Shown one piece after another: positions 36,165-46,067 of a stretch of 64,000 nucleotides of DNA. The translations under genes were made by a program, and so were the position numbers. Under the pieces are notes generated by a model. That model had not been told where the DNA came from. It searched no databases and saw only the letters and a list, made by a program, of their open reading frames with translations. Numbering within the stretch: the first letter of the stretch is position 1; every line of letters starts with the position of its first letter. Origin of the DNA: Photobacterium pectinilyticum (lineage in GTDB: Bacteria; Pseudomonadota; Gammaproteobacteria; Enterobacterales; Vibrionaceae); contig NZ_JANEYT010000025.1 of NCBI RefSeq assembly GCF_024357955.1, positions 1-64,000 on the forward strand. The letters are read 5' to 3'.

Positions 36165-37541
36165 ATGTTCTTAAAGAAAGGAAGCAAACCAGCAGAAATT
36201 ACAGCGCCATTAGATAAAATTGAGGCTAAAGACGAAAATTACGCTGCGCCATTCCATACAGTGAATCCTCAGGAGCAGTTAATTAAAGAAGCCATTATTG
36301 ACGATCTGTTTAACACACTGGATCTCTCTTTGCTCGAAAATATGCCATTAGACCAAGCCCATGAACAAATTGCTGAAATGTCAGCAATGCTACTTTTGGA
36401 AAAAGACGTTCCCCTAAATGCAGATGGTCGTAAACGAGTTATAGAAGAAATCGGCAATGAAATTCTTGGGTTAGGCCCGTTAGAACCTTTACTAAAAGAC
36501 AAAACGATTTCGGATATTTTGGTTAACTCTAGTAGCCAAATTTTTATTGAGCGTAAAGGTAAGCTCGAACCCACCAATGCCACTTTCCGAGACGATAGGC
36601 ACTTATTAAATGTTATCGATAAAATAGTATCTCAGGTTGGACGAAGAATTGATGAAAGTTCACCTATGGTTGATGCAAGATTAAAAGACGGCTCGCGGGT
36701 TAATGCGATAATACCTCCACTTGCAATCGATGGACCGTCGCTATCAATTCGAAAATTCGCCGTTGAAAAGCTTCAAATTGAACAGCTTCTTGACTACGGT
36801 TCGTTGAATGAAGAAATGGCTCACTTTTTACAAGCGATAGTTAAAGGCAGACTGAACATTTTGATCTCAGGGGGTACAGGGTCAGGGAAAACTACGACCC
36901 TCAATATTTGCTCTTCTTTCATCCCAAAAAATGAGCGTATTGTCACCATTGAAGACTCCGCTGAATTACAGCTTCAGCAACCACATGTGGTTAGATTAGA
37001 AACCCGCCCACCGAACATTGAAGGCCGAGGATTAATTGGGCAGCGGGAACTAGTTATTAATTCACTCCGAATGCGTCCCGACCGCATTGTTGTCGGTGAA
37101 GTTCGTGGAGCAGAAGCTGTTGACATGTTAGCAGCAATGAACACAGGTCATGATGGCTCGATGACAACAATACACGCCAATACACCTCGTGATGCCTTGG
37201 GCAGAATTGAAAATATGTTCGCCATGGCAGGTTGGAATATGCCGATTAAAAATGTTCGATCTCAGATTGCATCTGCACTTAATGTAGTGGTTCAGTTACG
37301 CCGAATGGAAGATGGTAAACGACGCATTACCAGTATTGTCGAGGTTAATGCGATGGAAGGCGATGTTATCACTTTAACTGAATTATTCAATTTTAGCCGA
37401 AGAGGGTTCGATGAAGATGGTAATGTCATGGGTCATTATCAAGCTACAGGGAATGTTCCATCCTTTATGGATGATTTTAAACACAAGGGGATAGATATCC
37501 CCTATTCCTACTTCAATTCAACAAGCAGTGGGAGTTTCTAA
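36165..37541 (+). CDS. tadA: Tad secretion ATPase TadA/CpaF
   Basis: A 458-aa hexameric GspE/VirB11-type ATPase: Walker A GGTGSGKT (236-243), Asp box and Walker [13 protein letters not shown] (305-316), and His box [21 protein letters not shown] (328-348). It powers both polymerisation and retraction of Flp pili at the cytoplasmic face. AGGAG lies 6 nt upstream. Only 2 bp after tadZ and 1-bp overlapped by tadB. Confidence 0.95.
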   Translation: MFLKKGSKPAEITAPLDKIEAKDENYAAPFHTVNPQEQLIKEAIIDDLFNTLDLSLLENMPLDQAHEQIAEMSAMLLLEKDVPLNADGRKRVIEEIGNEILGLGPLEPLLKDKTISDILVNSSSQIFIERKGKLEPTNATFRDDRHLLNVIDKIVSQVGRRIDESSPMVDARLKDGSRVNAIIPPLAIDGPSLSIRKFAVEKLQIEQLLDYGSLNEEMAHFLQAIVKGRLNILISGGTGSGKTTTLNICSSFIPKNERIVTIEDSAELQLQQPHVVRLETRPPNIEGRGLIGQRELVINSLRMRPDRIVVGEVRGAEAVDMLAAMNTGHDGSMTTIHANTPRDALGRIENMFAMAGWNMPIKNVRSQIASALNVVVQLRRMEDGKRRITSIVEVNAMEGDVITLTELFNFSRRGFDEDGNVMGHYQATGNVPSFMDDFKHKGIDIPYSYFNSTSSGSF

Positions 37542-38512
37542 TGGATCTGAATTTACAACTATATTTGATTATATTGTTTGTTGCAGTTGTCGTTATATCG
37601 CAAACTATATTGATATCGGCGTCTGGCACTCGAGCAAATCGAAATCGACTACTGAAAAAACAGCTTGAAGCCATCGCCGAATCTGGTAAGCCACAGCAAC
37701 AGTCTTTATTACGAAAGAGTTACCTTGATAATCTTGGACCTACAGAGCGTTGGTTAGAAAATAATGCATTTGGTGAGTACCTCAGTGAAAGGCTTTCACT
37801 GGCAGGGCTCAACTGGAAAGCATACAAGGTTGCCATCTGGCTTACTATTACAATATTCTTTGCCATGTTCAGCGTACTTTTTATAACACAAAACCTAAAA
37901 ATGGCTGTTGCTACACCAGCTATCATTATCGTAGCTTTTATCGTTTTTATTCAACAACAAACAGAAAAAAGGCTCCATCTATTTGAAGAGCAATTTGTAG
38001 AAGCATTGGATGTAATGAAACGTGCTTTGCTTGTTGGATACCCTTTTACTGAAGTTATGAAAACTGTCAGTGAAGAAATGCCTCCCCCTATCTCAGTTGA
38101 ATTTGGAAAAACTTTCGTTGAACTCAATTATGGTGTCGATATTAAAGTCGCACTCGCTAACCTAGCACAGCGCAACCCTTCTGTAAGCGTACTTGCTTTT
38201 AACAGCGCTGTCGTAATTCAAAAAGAAACAGGTGGTAATTTAGCTGAAACTCTAGATAAAATATCGGCGGTTATCCGCAGCCGTTTCAGGCTAATGAGGA
38301 AAGTTCGAACACTTTCAGCAGAGGGAAGAATGTCAGCGTGGGTACTAATGATGGTCCCTTTTGTTCTATTTTTGATGCTATATGTCAGTAACCCGGGCTA
38401 CATTGCTCCATTGTTAGAGTCGGAAAGAGGCCACACTGTATTAACGGTAACAGCTATCTTAATGACGCTTGGCCTTTTCTGGATTCGTAAATTACTACGT
38501 ATAGAGGTTTAG
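37541..38512 (+). CDS. tadB: Tad inner-membrane platform protein TadB
   Basis: A 323-aa type II secretion F-domain protein: N-terminal helix, two central helices (about residues 85-125), the GspF-like loop VEALDVMKRALLVGYPFTEVMKTVSEEMP, FNSAVVIQKETGGNLAETLDKIS and a C-terminal helical pair. With TadC it forms the platform for TadA. Start codon overlaps the tadA stop (TAATGG). Confidence 0.92.
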   Translation: MDLNLQLYLIILFVAVVVISQTILISASGTRANRNRLLKKQLEAIAESGKPQQQSLLRKSYLDNLGPTERWLENNAFGEYLSERLSLAGLNWKAYKVAIWLTITIFFAMFSVLFITQNLKMAVATPAIIIVAFIVFIQQQTEKRLHLFEEQFVEALDVMKRALLVGYPFTEVMKTVSEEMPPPISVEFGKTFVELNYGVDIKVALANLAQRNPSVSVLAFNSAVVIQKETGGNLAETLDKISAVIRSRFRLMRKVRTLSAEGRMSAWVLMMVPFVLFLMLYVSNPGYIAPLLESERGHTVLTVTAILMTLGLFWIRKLLRIEV

Positions 38513-38513
38513 T

Positions 38514-39479
38514 ATGGAGTATCTGGTCAGTGTATTAAATACCTATATAGGTGATGAAAACATATCAAAGTGGCTTTTTTTGGGCCTCGCTTTTTTGAGT
38601 GCTGTAGCTTTTACAATCAGTATTAGCATTCTCATAAATAATTCAACAACGCCCTTAAAACGCCGTTTAAATAAAATATCGAGTATCAATAAGCCCCAGT
38701 TTACCGGCAGTTTGCAAACAGAGCAGAAAAACACCCTCGAATCGATAGAGAAATATGTCACCCCTAAATCAAAAGCTGAACAGCTCAATACAAAACAGTT
38801 ATTGATGCATGCAGGTTATGAAAAAAGCTCGGCATTAACATCTTTCTACGCAATTAAAATCATCTTATCTTTATTGGCATTAGTTACCTCAATCATTGTA
38901 ACTAAATTTATACCTGAGCTGACTACGCAGAAAGTTGTGTTTTATATCTTGCTTTCAGTCGCTGTCACCTCTTACCTACCTAATATGTTCTTAAAAAAAT
39001 TAGCTGACAAGCGAACTAAAGATCTGAGGAACGCCTTCCCTGATGCCCTTGACCTATTAGTCGTCTCAACTGAAGCTGGTTTAGGGTTCCAAGCAGCATT
39101 AAACAGGGTGGCAAAAGAAATTGACTCTATATCTCCGGCTCTTGGCCAAGAACTACAGATTGTATGTCAAAAGGCTCGGGTTGGGATATCAATGCCGGTG
39201 GCACTCAACCAATTTATTGAAAGGACAGGATTAACTGAACTTCAAGGTCTAATCAGTATAATAACCCAGTCTGTAAAACTTGGCTCAAGCATGGGTGATA
39301 CATTGAGAGACTATGCTGATGAATTTCGGGACCGGCGTATGCAAAGAGCAGAAGAAGAAGCCGCCAAAATAGGAACGAAAATGATTTTTCCATTAGTAAC
39401 TTGCATTTGGCCAGGTTTTTTTGCAGTTGCTGTAGGCCCTGCTATCGTAAAGGTATTGGATATGTTTGCAAGCCGTTAG
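38514..39479 (+). CDS. tadC: Tad inner-membrane platform protein TadC
   Basis: A 321-aa paralogue of TadB with a GspF-type domain: RNAFPDALDLLVVSTEAGLGFQAALNRVAKEI and LTELQGLISIITQSVKLGSSMGDTLRDYADEFRDRRMQRAEEEAAK, the typical TadC signature, then IGTKMIFPLVTCIWPGFFAVAVGPA. Four helices are predicted. It begins 1 bp after tadB. Confidence 0.92.
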   Translation: MEYLVSVLNTYIGDENISKWLFLGLAFLSAVAFTISISILINNSTTPLKRRLNKISSINKPQFTGSLQTEQKNTLESIEKYVTPKSKAEQLNTKQLLMHAGYEKSSALTSFYAIKIILSLLALVTSIIVTKFIPELTTQKVVFYILLSVAVTSYLPNMFLKKLADKRTKDLRNAFPDALDLLVVSTEAGLGFQAALNRVAKEIDSISPALGQELQIVCQKARVGISMPVALNQFIERTGLTELQGLISIITQSVKLGSSMGDTLRDYADEFRDRRMQRAEEEAAKIGTKMIFPLVTCIWPGFFAVAVGPAIVKVLDMFASR

Positions 39480-39501
39480 CCAAGTAAAAGGATGTTTAAT
39501 A

Positions 39502-40593
39502 ATGAGTGCTAAAAAATTGTTCAATAATAAAATAATTATTTTTTCGATAGCATCATCTCTTCTCGTCGGCTGTTCAAGTAATAATACAGCCTCTACCAAT
39601 GACAGCGTAGATTTTAACCATGAGCTTTATGAAGGAAAATCCACGTTAGGGCTAACAGGTGACTTTCCTCCTGAGAATGCAAAAGAAGCATTACTTAGAG
39701 GTGATCAAGCTTACTTAGCCAATGACTCTGATCTCGCTTTATATGAATATATACGAGCCTTAAGCTTTCCCTCCCAAGAATATGCTGATCAAGCCTTTTA
39801 TAAGATTGGCTATATCCACCAACAAAGAGGGAATTTCGAACTAGCAAAACTTGCCTATACAAGAGCGGCTCTCATTGCCGAAGATAACATTCAATATGCG
39901 GCTTCTGTTGGCATTGTAGAGCTAAAGCTTGGCGAGCAAGACAATGCAAAAAAACAACTTCTAAGAGCCATAAAGATGGATCAGCAAAGGCAAGGAAAAT
40001 CTGATTGGGATTCAGAAAAAGACCTATTCTCTCAACGCTTATTGATTGATAGTAATTCTCCCTTAAGTGCATATATCGGTCTTGGTATAATATCCGATCT
40101 TGATGCCAAGCATAAACCTGCTCAACAAATTTATCTAACCGCTTTAAGTGTTAACAATCGTTCTGAAAAAGCATTGACTAACCTTGGATACTCTTATTAC
40201 TTAGACGGTAATTTAAAGCAATCAGAAATTATAAATAGAAGAACGACTACGCTATACCCTAACAATAAACGAGCATGGTCTAACCTTGGACTTACTTATA
40301 TAAAGTCAAAGCAATATGAAGATGCCCTTGATGCTTTATCAAATGTAATGCCAAGAGAAAAGGCTTTGAACGATATTGGATACTTTGCCATGTTAGAGGG
40401 GGATTACGAGTCTGCCATTAACTATCTAGAAAGAGCAGTTAATACAAGCCCAACATTCTATGCAAAAGCCCAAGAGAACCTCAAGCGAGCCCAAAAGCTA
40501 CAAATATCAGCACCGGCAGTGAAATTGTCTAAATATAGAGATAGCAACCAAACTCAAACTACCGTTTATTCAATTACCGATACAACCCACTAG
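39502..40593 (+). CDS. tadD: TadD-type TPR lipoprotein
   Basis: A 363-aa protein; the ATG at 39502 was chosen because AAGGA lies 9 nt upstream, while an in-frame upstream start overlaps tadC. Signal peptide with lipobox LVGC (about residue 24). TPR repeats cover most of the mature part (AYLANDSDLALYEYIRAL, AWSNLGLTYIKSKQYEDALDAL and similar). TadD supports secretin assembly, as PilF and similar pilotins do. Last gene of the cluster. Confidence 0.88.
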   Translation: MSAKKLFNNKIIIFSIASSLLVGCSSNNTASTNDSVDFNHELYEGKSTLGLTGDFPPENAKEALLRGDQAYLANDSDLALYEYIRALSFPSQEYADQAFYKIGYIHQQRGNFELAKLAYTRAALIAEDNIQYAASVGIVELKLGEQDNAKKQLLRAIKMDQQRQGKSDWDSEKDLFSQRLLIDSNSPLSAYIGLGIISDLDAKHKPAQQIYLTALSVNNRSEKALTNLGYSYYLDGNLKQSEIINRRTTTLYPNNKRAWSNLGLTYIKSKQYEDALDALSNVMPREKALNDIGYFAMLEGDYESAINYLERAVNTSPTFYAKAQENLKRAQKLQISAPAVKLSKYRDSNQTQTTVYSITDTTH

Positions 40594-40600
40594 ATAAAAT

Positions 40601-40632
40601 AAAAAGCCTGATTTTAATCAGGCTTTTTATTT
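40601..40632. terminator. Terminator of the Tad cluster
   Basis: Stem AAAAAGCCTGATT / AATCAGGCTTTTT with an effective 6-nt loop after fraying, T-run on both strands, placed between the convergent tadD and aroG genes. Confidence 0.9.
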
Positions 40633-40650
40633 TTCGATATATTGCAAAAA

Positions 40651-41703
40651 TTACTTTTCGCGACGCTTCTTCACATCACCAGCTAGTTGTCGAAGTACCT
40701 TCTCAGTGTCATCAAAACCGATACACGCATCTGTGATGCTCTGGCCATAGGTCGGCTCTTGTCCTTCAACGATATCCTGACGACCTTCAACAAGGTGGCT
40801 TTCAATCATTACACCGAAGATAGCTTTATTGCCTGCTGCAATCTGGCTGCCAACATCTTCAGAAACCAATAACTGGCGCTGGTACTGTTTAAGGCTGTTT
40901 GCGTGACTGAAGTCAATCATCACTTTTTGACGCAGACCGGCTTTTTCAAGCTGCTCTGTAATGCCATTCACGTGTTCCTGGCTGTAGTTTGGCTCTTTAC
41001 CACCACGTAAAATGATGTGGCAATCTTCGTTACCAGCAGTCGAAACAATCGCAGAATGGCCATATTTAGTAACTGACAGGAAATGGTGAGGTGCGCTTGA
41101 CGAGCCAATTGCATCAGTTGCAATCTTGATGTTGCCATCAGTACCGTTTTTGAAACCTACTGGACATGAAAGGCCTGATGACAGCTCACGGTGAACCTGA
41201 GATTCAGTGGTACGAGCGCCAATTGCCCCCCAGCTGATCAGATCACCCATATACTGTGGTGTGATCATATCTAGAAATTCACCTGCTGTTGGTACACCCA
41301 TATCAGTCAGGTCTAACAGCAACTTACGGCCAATACGTAGGCCATCATTTAGCTGGAAGCTGTTATCCATGTATGGGTCATTAATAAGCCCTTTCCAGCC
41401 AACCGTTGTACGTGGCTTTTCAAAGTAAACACGCATAACAACTTCAAGTTCGCCCTTCAGCTCTTCACGAAGCGCTCTTAGCTTCTGGCCATACTCCAAT
41501 GCCGCTTTTGTATCATGAATAGAACAAGGGCCGACAATGACCAACAGACGGTCATCTTCGTCATTGAGGATTTTATGAATCGATTGGCGAGCTTGATATA
41601 CCGTTTCAGACGCATTTTCAGTTGCAGGGAAACGTTCCAGTACTGCAACTGGAGGGAGAAGTTCTTTAATTTCGCGAATACGAACATCATCGGTTTTATG
41701 CAT
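40651..41703 (-). CDS. aroG: 3-deoxy-7-phosphoheptulonate synthase (class I, AroG type)
   Basis: A 350-aa DAHP synthase that joins phosphoenolpyruvate and erythrose-4-phosphate at the first step of aromatic amino acid synthesis. Class I AroG motifs: VIVGPCSIHD, MRVYFEKPRTTVGWKG, GEFLDMITPQYMGDLISWGAIGARTTESQ, PVGFKNGTDGN and IDFSHANSLKQ. The sequence is AroG-like (usually Phe-sensitive) rather than AroF or AroH, but the isoform is not certain. AGGAAG precedes the ATG. A TyrR-like box lies 31 bp upstream (41734-41751), consistent with aromatic amino acid repression. Confidence 0.9.
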   Translation of the reverse strand: MHKTDDVRIREIKELLPPVAVLERFPATENASETVYQARQSIHKILNDEDDRLLVIVGPCSIHDTKAALEYGQKLRALREELKGELEVVMRVYFEKPRTTVGWKGLINDPYMDNSFQLNDGLRIGRKLLLDLTDMGVPTAGEFLDMITPQYMGDLISWGAIGARTTESQVHRELSSGLSCPVGFKNGTDGNIKIATDAIGSSSAPHHFLSVTKYGHSAIVSTAGNEDCHIILRGGKEPNYSQEHVNGITEQLEKAGLRQKVMIDFSHANSLKQYQRQLLVSEDVGSQIAAGNKAIFGVMIESHLVEGRQDIVEGQEPTYGQSITDACIGFDDTEKVLRQLAGDVKKRREK

Positions 41704-41733
41704 TGTTACTTCCTAATTTACGCACCCATCAAC

Positions 41734-41751
41734 TGTAAACTTAAAATTACA
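41734..41751. promoter_or_regulatory. TyrR-box-like site upstream of aroG
   Basis: TGTAAACTTAAAATTACA matches the TyrR consensus TGTAAA-N6-TTTACA with one mismatch, 31 bp from the aroG start codon. Confidence 0.65.
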
Positions 41752-41991
41752 AGTTTTGTTGACAGTATATTCCAAATCCAATTGACTTTAACTTATCTGT
41801 CTTTTATGTGCAGTGCAAACGCTAATTAGCCAATTTGGTGATTTTTTTTCAAAACGGTGGCTATTTAATCAACATGATGCGTAATAGGCTTGATTTCACA
41901 ATTATATGCCTATAATCGGTTCATCTCTTTGAATTCCACATTACAAAGCAATAACATAGGCTCATAAAACCTTCTCTTTGGAGCGGTCTGG

Positions 41992-42729
41992 ATGACCAAA
42001 GAAACTGTTATTTCGTTTCAGAACATCAATAAGTGGTATGGAGATTTCCAGGCACTAAAGAACATCAATTTGACCATTACCCGCGGGGAAAAGCTGGTTA
42101 TATGTGGCCCTTCAGGCTCTGGGAAGTCAACTTTGATAAGGTGTATCAACGGTCTTGAGCAATTCAGTGAAGGGCAACTTGAGGTCGCCGGTCACAGCCT
42201 CAATGCACAACATCTCAAGCGTATTCGAGGCCAGGTGGGTATGGTTTTTCAGCATTTCAATTTATTTCCCCATATGACGGTACGCGAAAACCTCACCCTT
42301 GCCCCCCGACGTACCCGGAAGATGAATAAGCAAGATGCTGATCAATTAGCGATGGAGTACCTGGAACGTGTGCACATTGCTCATCAGGCAGATAAATATC
42401 CTGCACAGCTCTCCGGCGGCCAACAACAGCGTGTGGCTATCGCCCGTTCACTGTGCATGAAACCTGATATCCTTCTGTTTGATGAACCAACATCTGCACT
42501 CGACCCAGAGATGATCCGCGAAGTATTGGATGTCATGACCGAACTGGCCGAGGAAGGTATGACCATGATCTGTGTGACCCACGAAATGGGTTTTGCGCGA
42601 AAAGTTGCTGATCGAGTGGTCTTCATGGACGAAGGCGAAATTGTAGAGGTTGCCCCACCAGCACAATTATTTGATGCGCCTAAACATCCGAGAACTCAAC
42701 TTTTCCTTGAACAGATCTTAAGTTATTAA
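41992..42729 (+). CDS. Polar amino acid ABC transporter, ATPase
   Basis: A 245-aa GlnQ/AapP-type ATPase. Walker [10 protein letters not shown] (39-47), Q-loop [16 protein letters not shown], signature [17 protein letters not shown] and Walker [15 protein letters not shown], then the switch His in CVTHEMGFA. First gene of a four-gene operon (ATPase, permease, binding protein, permease) for polar amino acid import. GGAG lies 8 nt upstream. Confidence 0.92.
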   Translation: MTKETVISFQNINKWYGDFQALKNINLTITRGEKLVICGPSGSGKSTLIRCINGLEQFSEGQLEVAGHSLNAQHLKRIRGQVGMVFQHFNLFPHMTVRENLTLAPRRTRKMNKQDADQLAMEYLERVHIAHQADKYPAQLSGGQQQRVAIARSLCMKPDILLFDEPTSALDPEMIREVLDVMTELAEEGMTMICVTHEMGFARKVADRVVFMDEGEIVEVAPPAQLFDAPKHPRTQLFLEQILSY

Positions 42730-42739
42730 GGGCTTAACT

Positions 42740-43570
42740 ATGGTTCAGAATGTTGTTGGTTCATCACGGTGGTTTCACGTTATGGGCCGTATTTCCAAAC
42801 CTTTCTTTTCGGGGTTATTGCAAGTTGGCCTAGTGGCTTTCTTCTTGATGTGGTTACTCGATACCGGGGCGGATGCGATGAACTACCGCTGGCAATGGTA
42901 TCGCATTCCGCAATACCTCTGGTTTTTTGAAGACGGGCAATGGTTCCCTGCAGAGTTATTAGAAGGACTAAAGGTCACTTTGAACATCTCTGCTGTTAGT
43001 TTATTTTTTACGTTAGCCATTGGTTTGGTGGTCGCATTACTTCGTCTATCTGATTCCATTGTGGGCCGAGGCATTGCTAAATGTTATATCGAACTGATTC
43101 GAAACACTCCCTTATTGGTTCAAATCTACTTGTTGTATTTCGTTTTCGGCCCAGTCCTTGGGCTTGAGAGGTTTACAACAGCGGTATTGGCACTATCTCT
43201 TTTCCAAGGCGCTTATACAGCAGAGATTTTTCGAGCCGGATTAACAAATATTGATAAAGGACAGTTCGAAGCGAGTAATAGCCTAGGTTTATCCACTATA
43301 GATAGCTATCGTTTTGTTATTTTACCGCAAGTGATTAAGCGCATATTGCCACCGCTAACCAATGAAGCGGTTTCTCTTGTCAAAAATTCGTCGATAGTCA
43401 GTGTGATGGCCATATTCGACCTTACAACCGAAGGGCGAAATATTGTCGCGGATACCGCTATGCCTTTCGAAGTTTGGTTTACTGTTGCAGGTATATACCT
43501 TGTGGTCACCCTGACACTATCGGGCCTAGCAGCTTGGCTTGCTCATCGGCTCAACACACCATCACACTAA
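42740..43570 (+). CDS. Polar amino acid ABC transporter, permease (first)
   Basis: A 276-aa His/Glu/Gln-type permease with five or more helices. The EAA loop reads EASNSLGLSTIDSYRFVILPQ, contacting the ATPase. FxELIRNTPLLVQIYLLYFVFGP is a further HEAT family signature. Homologous to AapQ/GltK-type subunits; it pairs with the second permease of the operon at 44466. Confidence 0.9.
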   Translation: MVQNVVGSSRWFHVMGRISKPFFSGLLQVGLVAFFLMWLLDTGADAMNYRWQWYRIPQYLWFFEDGQWFPAELLEGLKVTLNISAVSLFFTLAIGLVVALLRLSDSIVGRGIAKCYIELIRNTPLLVQIYLLYFVFGPVLGLERFTTAVLALSLFQGAYTAEIFRAGLTNIDKGQFEASNSLGLSTIDSYRFVILPQVIKRILPPLTNEAVSLVKNSSIVSVMAIFDLTTEGRNIVADTAMPFEVWFTVAGIYLVVTLTLSGLAAWLAHRLNTPSH

Positions 43571-43655
43571 GCCAATGATTAACCAATAAAATACAAGTAA
43601 AACAACACTCACAAAGCAATCATCAACAAAACATTCGTACAAGGAGAAAGGAAGC

Positions 43656-44465
43656 ATGAAACGATTACTATCAGCATTTATTGCTGTTATGGCGCTGACA
43701 ATGGCCACCGTCTCGACAGCCGCTGATAAAAGTGCGCTTATTGAAATTAAAGAACGCGGAACACTTCGGGTGGGGCTGTCGACATTCGTCCCATGGGCGA
43801 TGAGAGACAAGCAAGGCGAACTCGTTGGTTTTGAAGTCGATGTTGCCCGCCGTTTGGCAAAAGATGCTGGACTCAAACTGGAGTTTATCCCAACAGCTTG
43901 GGATGGCATTATCCCTGCGTTGCTAGCGGGTAAATTCGACGTTATTATCGGTGGCTTATCTATTACACCAGAACGCAACATGAGCGTGCTTTTTACCAGC
44001 CCATACGCACACTCAGGTGTTCAGCTTGCCGCCCACAAAGATCTTGCCGCAGATAAATCAAGTTTTGAAGACTACAACAAACGTAGTGTTACCCTAGCCG
44101 TACGCCGCGGTGCTTTTACCGTACAAACAGCGAAAAAGTACTTCCCAAAAGCAAAACTACGCCAGTTTGATGATGAAGCACAGGCCTTCCAAGAAGTATT
44201 GAATGGCAATGCCCACGCTGCCCTCGCCTCATCGCCGAAACCTGAGCACATGGCAATTCAGTACAGTAACAAGCTGTATATCCCTTTTGATGAGCGTTTG
44301 AGCCGTGGTTCTGAAGCTTTTGCTATCCGGCACGGTGAGTTTGACTTGCTTAATTTCTTCAACAACTGGATTTTACTCCGTACCGAAGACGGCTGGTTGA
44401 AAGAGCGCCATGATTACTGGTTCACTACCTTAGATTGGGAAGACCAGATCGCACAAGGACAATAA
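43656..44465 (+). CDS. Polar amino acid ABC transporter, periplasmic binding protein
   Basis: A 269-aa solute-binding protein family 3 member. Signal peptide residues 1-22 (cleaved near STAADK). The mature domain shows IKERGTLRVGLSTFVPWAMRDKQGELVGFEVDVARRLAKDAGLKLEFIP and the ligand Arg/Asp positions GLSITPERNMSVLFTSPYAHSG. Probably binds a polar or acidic amino acid. AAGGAGAAAGG precedes the ATG. Confidence 0.9.
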   Translation: MKRLLSAFIAVMALTMATVSTAADKSALIEIKERGTLRVGLSTFVPWAMRDKQGELVGFEVDVARRLAKDAGLKLEFIPTAWDGIIPALLAGKFDVIIGGLSITPERNMSVLFTSPYAHSGVQLAAHKDLAADKSSFEDYNKRSVTLAVRRGAFTVQTAKKYFPKAKLRQFDDEAQAFQEVLNGNAHAALASSPKPEHMAIQYSNKLYIPFDERLSRGSEAFAIRHGEFDLLNFFNNWILLRTEDGWLKERHDYWFTTLDWEDQIAQGQ

Positions 44466-45386
44466 GTGTTGTCGCAAACAAAGACCCAAGTCATGCCGGG
44501 AATCAATTTCCCGGCACGACTAAAACTAAGCAAATTGGATGCAGTGCTAATCCTGCTAATTGTCGCGGCTGTTGGTTGGCTTTGGTACCGTTCATCCGCT
44601 GGAATACATTATCAATGGAACTGGGATAAAGCTTTTACTCTCGTAATGACACCTGGTCGCAACGGTGAACTTCCATACTTCTTTCAAGGACTATTGGCAA
44701 CATTACGCCTTAGCCTATGGGGTATGGTTTTTGCTGGTTTACTCGGCTTAATGTTAGGTTTAGCCCGCCGTTCATCATGGTTCTTCTTGAGGTTACCAGC
44801 ACAGGCCTATATTCAGCTGGTGAGAAATATCCCACCACTGGTGTTTGTATTTATCTTCTACTTTTTCATTTCTAGCCAGTTGGTTCCAGCCCTGGGTTTA
44901 GAAAGCGTATTGAGAAATACCCCAACTGATATCAGCTCTTGGCAGTCCTTCTTATTTGGTCCAGCCAAACTGTGGGAAAACTTATTCTCAGGGATCCTAT
45001 GTGTGGGGCTCATTGCAGCAGCTTATATCGCTGAAATCGTTCGCTCTGGGATCGATGCTATTGCCAAGGGACAGTGGGAAGCCGCTGATTCGCTCGGCCT
45101 ATCACGATTAGACAGATTCAGGTTTATCATTTTTCCACAGGCTTTAAGTGGTATCGTACCGCCACTGGCAGGCCAGTTCATTTCCTTAGTTAAAGATTCA
45201 TCCATTATCTCGCTGATTTCCATTCAGGAGCTAACCTTTGTTGGCAGTGAAATTGCCAATTCATCGGGTCTGATATTCGAAATTTGGCTGTTGGTTGGTG
45301 CAGGTTATCTCATCCTGTGCTTTGGTCTCTCAGTACTATTCAGTTATCTTGAAAAACACTCTCAAAAGCATCACCCGATACGATAA
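44466..45386 (+). CDS. Polar amino acid ABC transporter, permease (second)
   Basis: A 306-aa permease, start GTG immediately after the binding-protein stop with AAGGA 6 nt upstream. EAA loop EAADSLGLSRLDRFRFIIFPQ; YIQLVRNIPPLVFVFIFYFF is the family HEAT signature. Last gene of the operon. The following terminator (45452-45480) is shared with the convergent acetyltransferase. Confidence 0.9.
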   Translation: MLSQTKTQVMPGINFPARLKLSKLDAVLILLIVAAVGWLWYRSSAGIHYQWNWDKAFTLVMTPGRNGELPYFFQGLLATLRLSLWGMVFAGLLGLMLGLARRSSWFFLRLPAQAYIQLVRNIPPLVFVFIFYFFISSQLVPALGLESVLRNTPTDISSWQSFLFGPAKLWENLFSGILCVGLIAAAYIAEIVRSGIDAIAKGQWEAADSLGLSRLDRFRFIIFPQALSGIVPPLAGQFISLVKDSSIISLISIQELTFVGSEIANSSGLIFEIWLLVGAGYLILCFGLSVLFSYLEKHSQKHHPIR

Positions 45387-45451
45387 ATACATATCAGGCA
45401 GCAGTTAGCATGGGTTGTGTAAAAACGCACTGAAGCGAATAACTGAAAAAC

Positions 45452-45480
45452 AAAAGGGAGCCAACTTATGGCTCCCTTTT
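45452..45480. terminator. Bidirectional terminator overlapping a coding end
   Basis: Perfect 11-bp stem AAAAGGGAGCC / GGCTCCCTTTT. The left arm ends the ABC operon (T-run after), while the right arm encodes the last residues (KREP) of the convergent acetyltransferase, so the coding end forms half the hairpin. Confidence 0.85.
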
Positions 45481-45999
45481 TATTTGAAATACACTGAGCT
45501 TTCTGTGATGTAACTCTCTGTCTCCAATGTGTTCCATCCCTATTTTTTTCATTACCTGACGTGCTGACATATTGCGAATGCAGGTAAAGCCGATAATGCT
45601 GTGAAAGCCGGCCTCGCGAAAGCCGTATTCTAATATCGCCCGACCGATTTCAGTTGCATAACCTTGATGCCAATGATCCTCACAAATCACCCATTCAATT
45701 TCAGCGGTGGATTCATTATCGCCATAGGGATGCAATCCCACTCGGCCAATCAAGGTATCGCAGTCAGATAAAATTAGCGGGCAGTTAAAGTAACCGCGGC
45801 GACCATTACCCATTGATAGATCAACATGGAGTTTCTGTAACTCATGCCTCGCCCTTTCTTCAGACCAAGGTTTTTCTTCCGTAAAGGTATGAACTGATTG
45901 ATTGGACATTATCCGGTATAAGCCAGCAATATCGTCTTCATCCCAGGGTCTGATATAAAGGCGTTGAGTTTTAATACTCGGCGACACATCTAAAATCAT
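45466..45999 (-). CDS. GNAT-family N-acetyltransferase (RimJ/RimL type)
   Basis: A 177-aa protein; ATG at 45999 chosen, as GAGGG lies 7 nt upstream, whereas an ATG two codons earlier is too close to it. GNAT features: TQRLYIRPWDEDD at the start, IGRVGLHPYG, WVICEDHWHQGYATEIGRAILEYGF (the acetyl-CoA P-loop region) and NMSARQVMKKIGM. The RimJ-type domain acetylates protein N-termini or small amines. Substrate unknown. Transcribed after cobQ, 69 bp downstream of its stop. Confidence 0.82.
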   Translation of the reverse strand: MILDVSPSIKTQRLYIRPWDEDDIAGLYRIMSNQSVHTFTEEKPWSEERARHELQKLHVDLSMGNGRRGYFNCPLILSDCDTLIGRVGLHPYGDNESTAEIEWVICEDHWHQGYATEIGRAILEYGFREAGFHSIIGFTCIRNMSARQVMKKIGMEHIGDRELHHRKLSVFQIKREP

Positions 46000-46017
46000 A
46001 TTCATCCCTCTTTCTCA

Positions 46018-46046
46018 GAGCCTAGCTCATATCTCGGCCTAGGCTC
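46018..46046. terminator. Hairpin between cobQ and the acetyltransferase gene
   Basis: Eight-bp stem GAGCCTAG / CTAGGCTC with a 13-nt loop, lacking a T-run; may weakly separate the two genes. Confidence 0.4.
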
Positions 46047-46067
46047 AGTGATTAACAAAAGGAGGGG

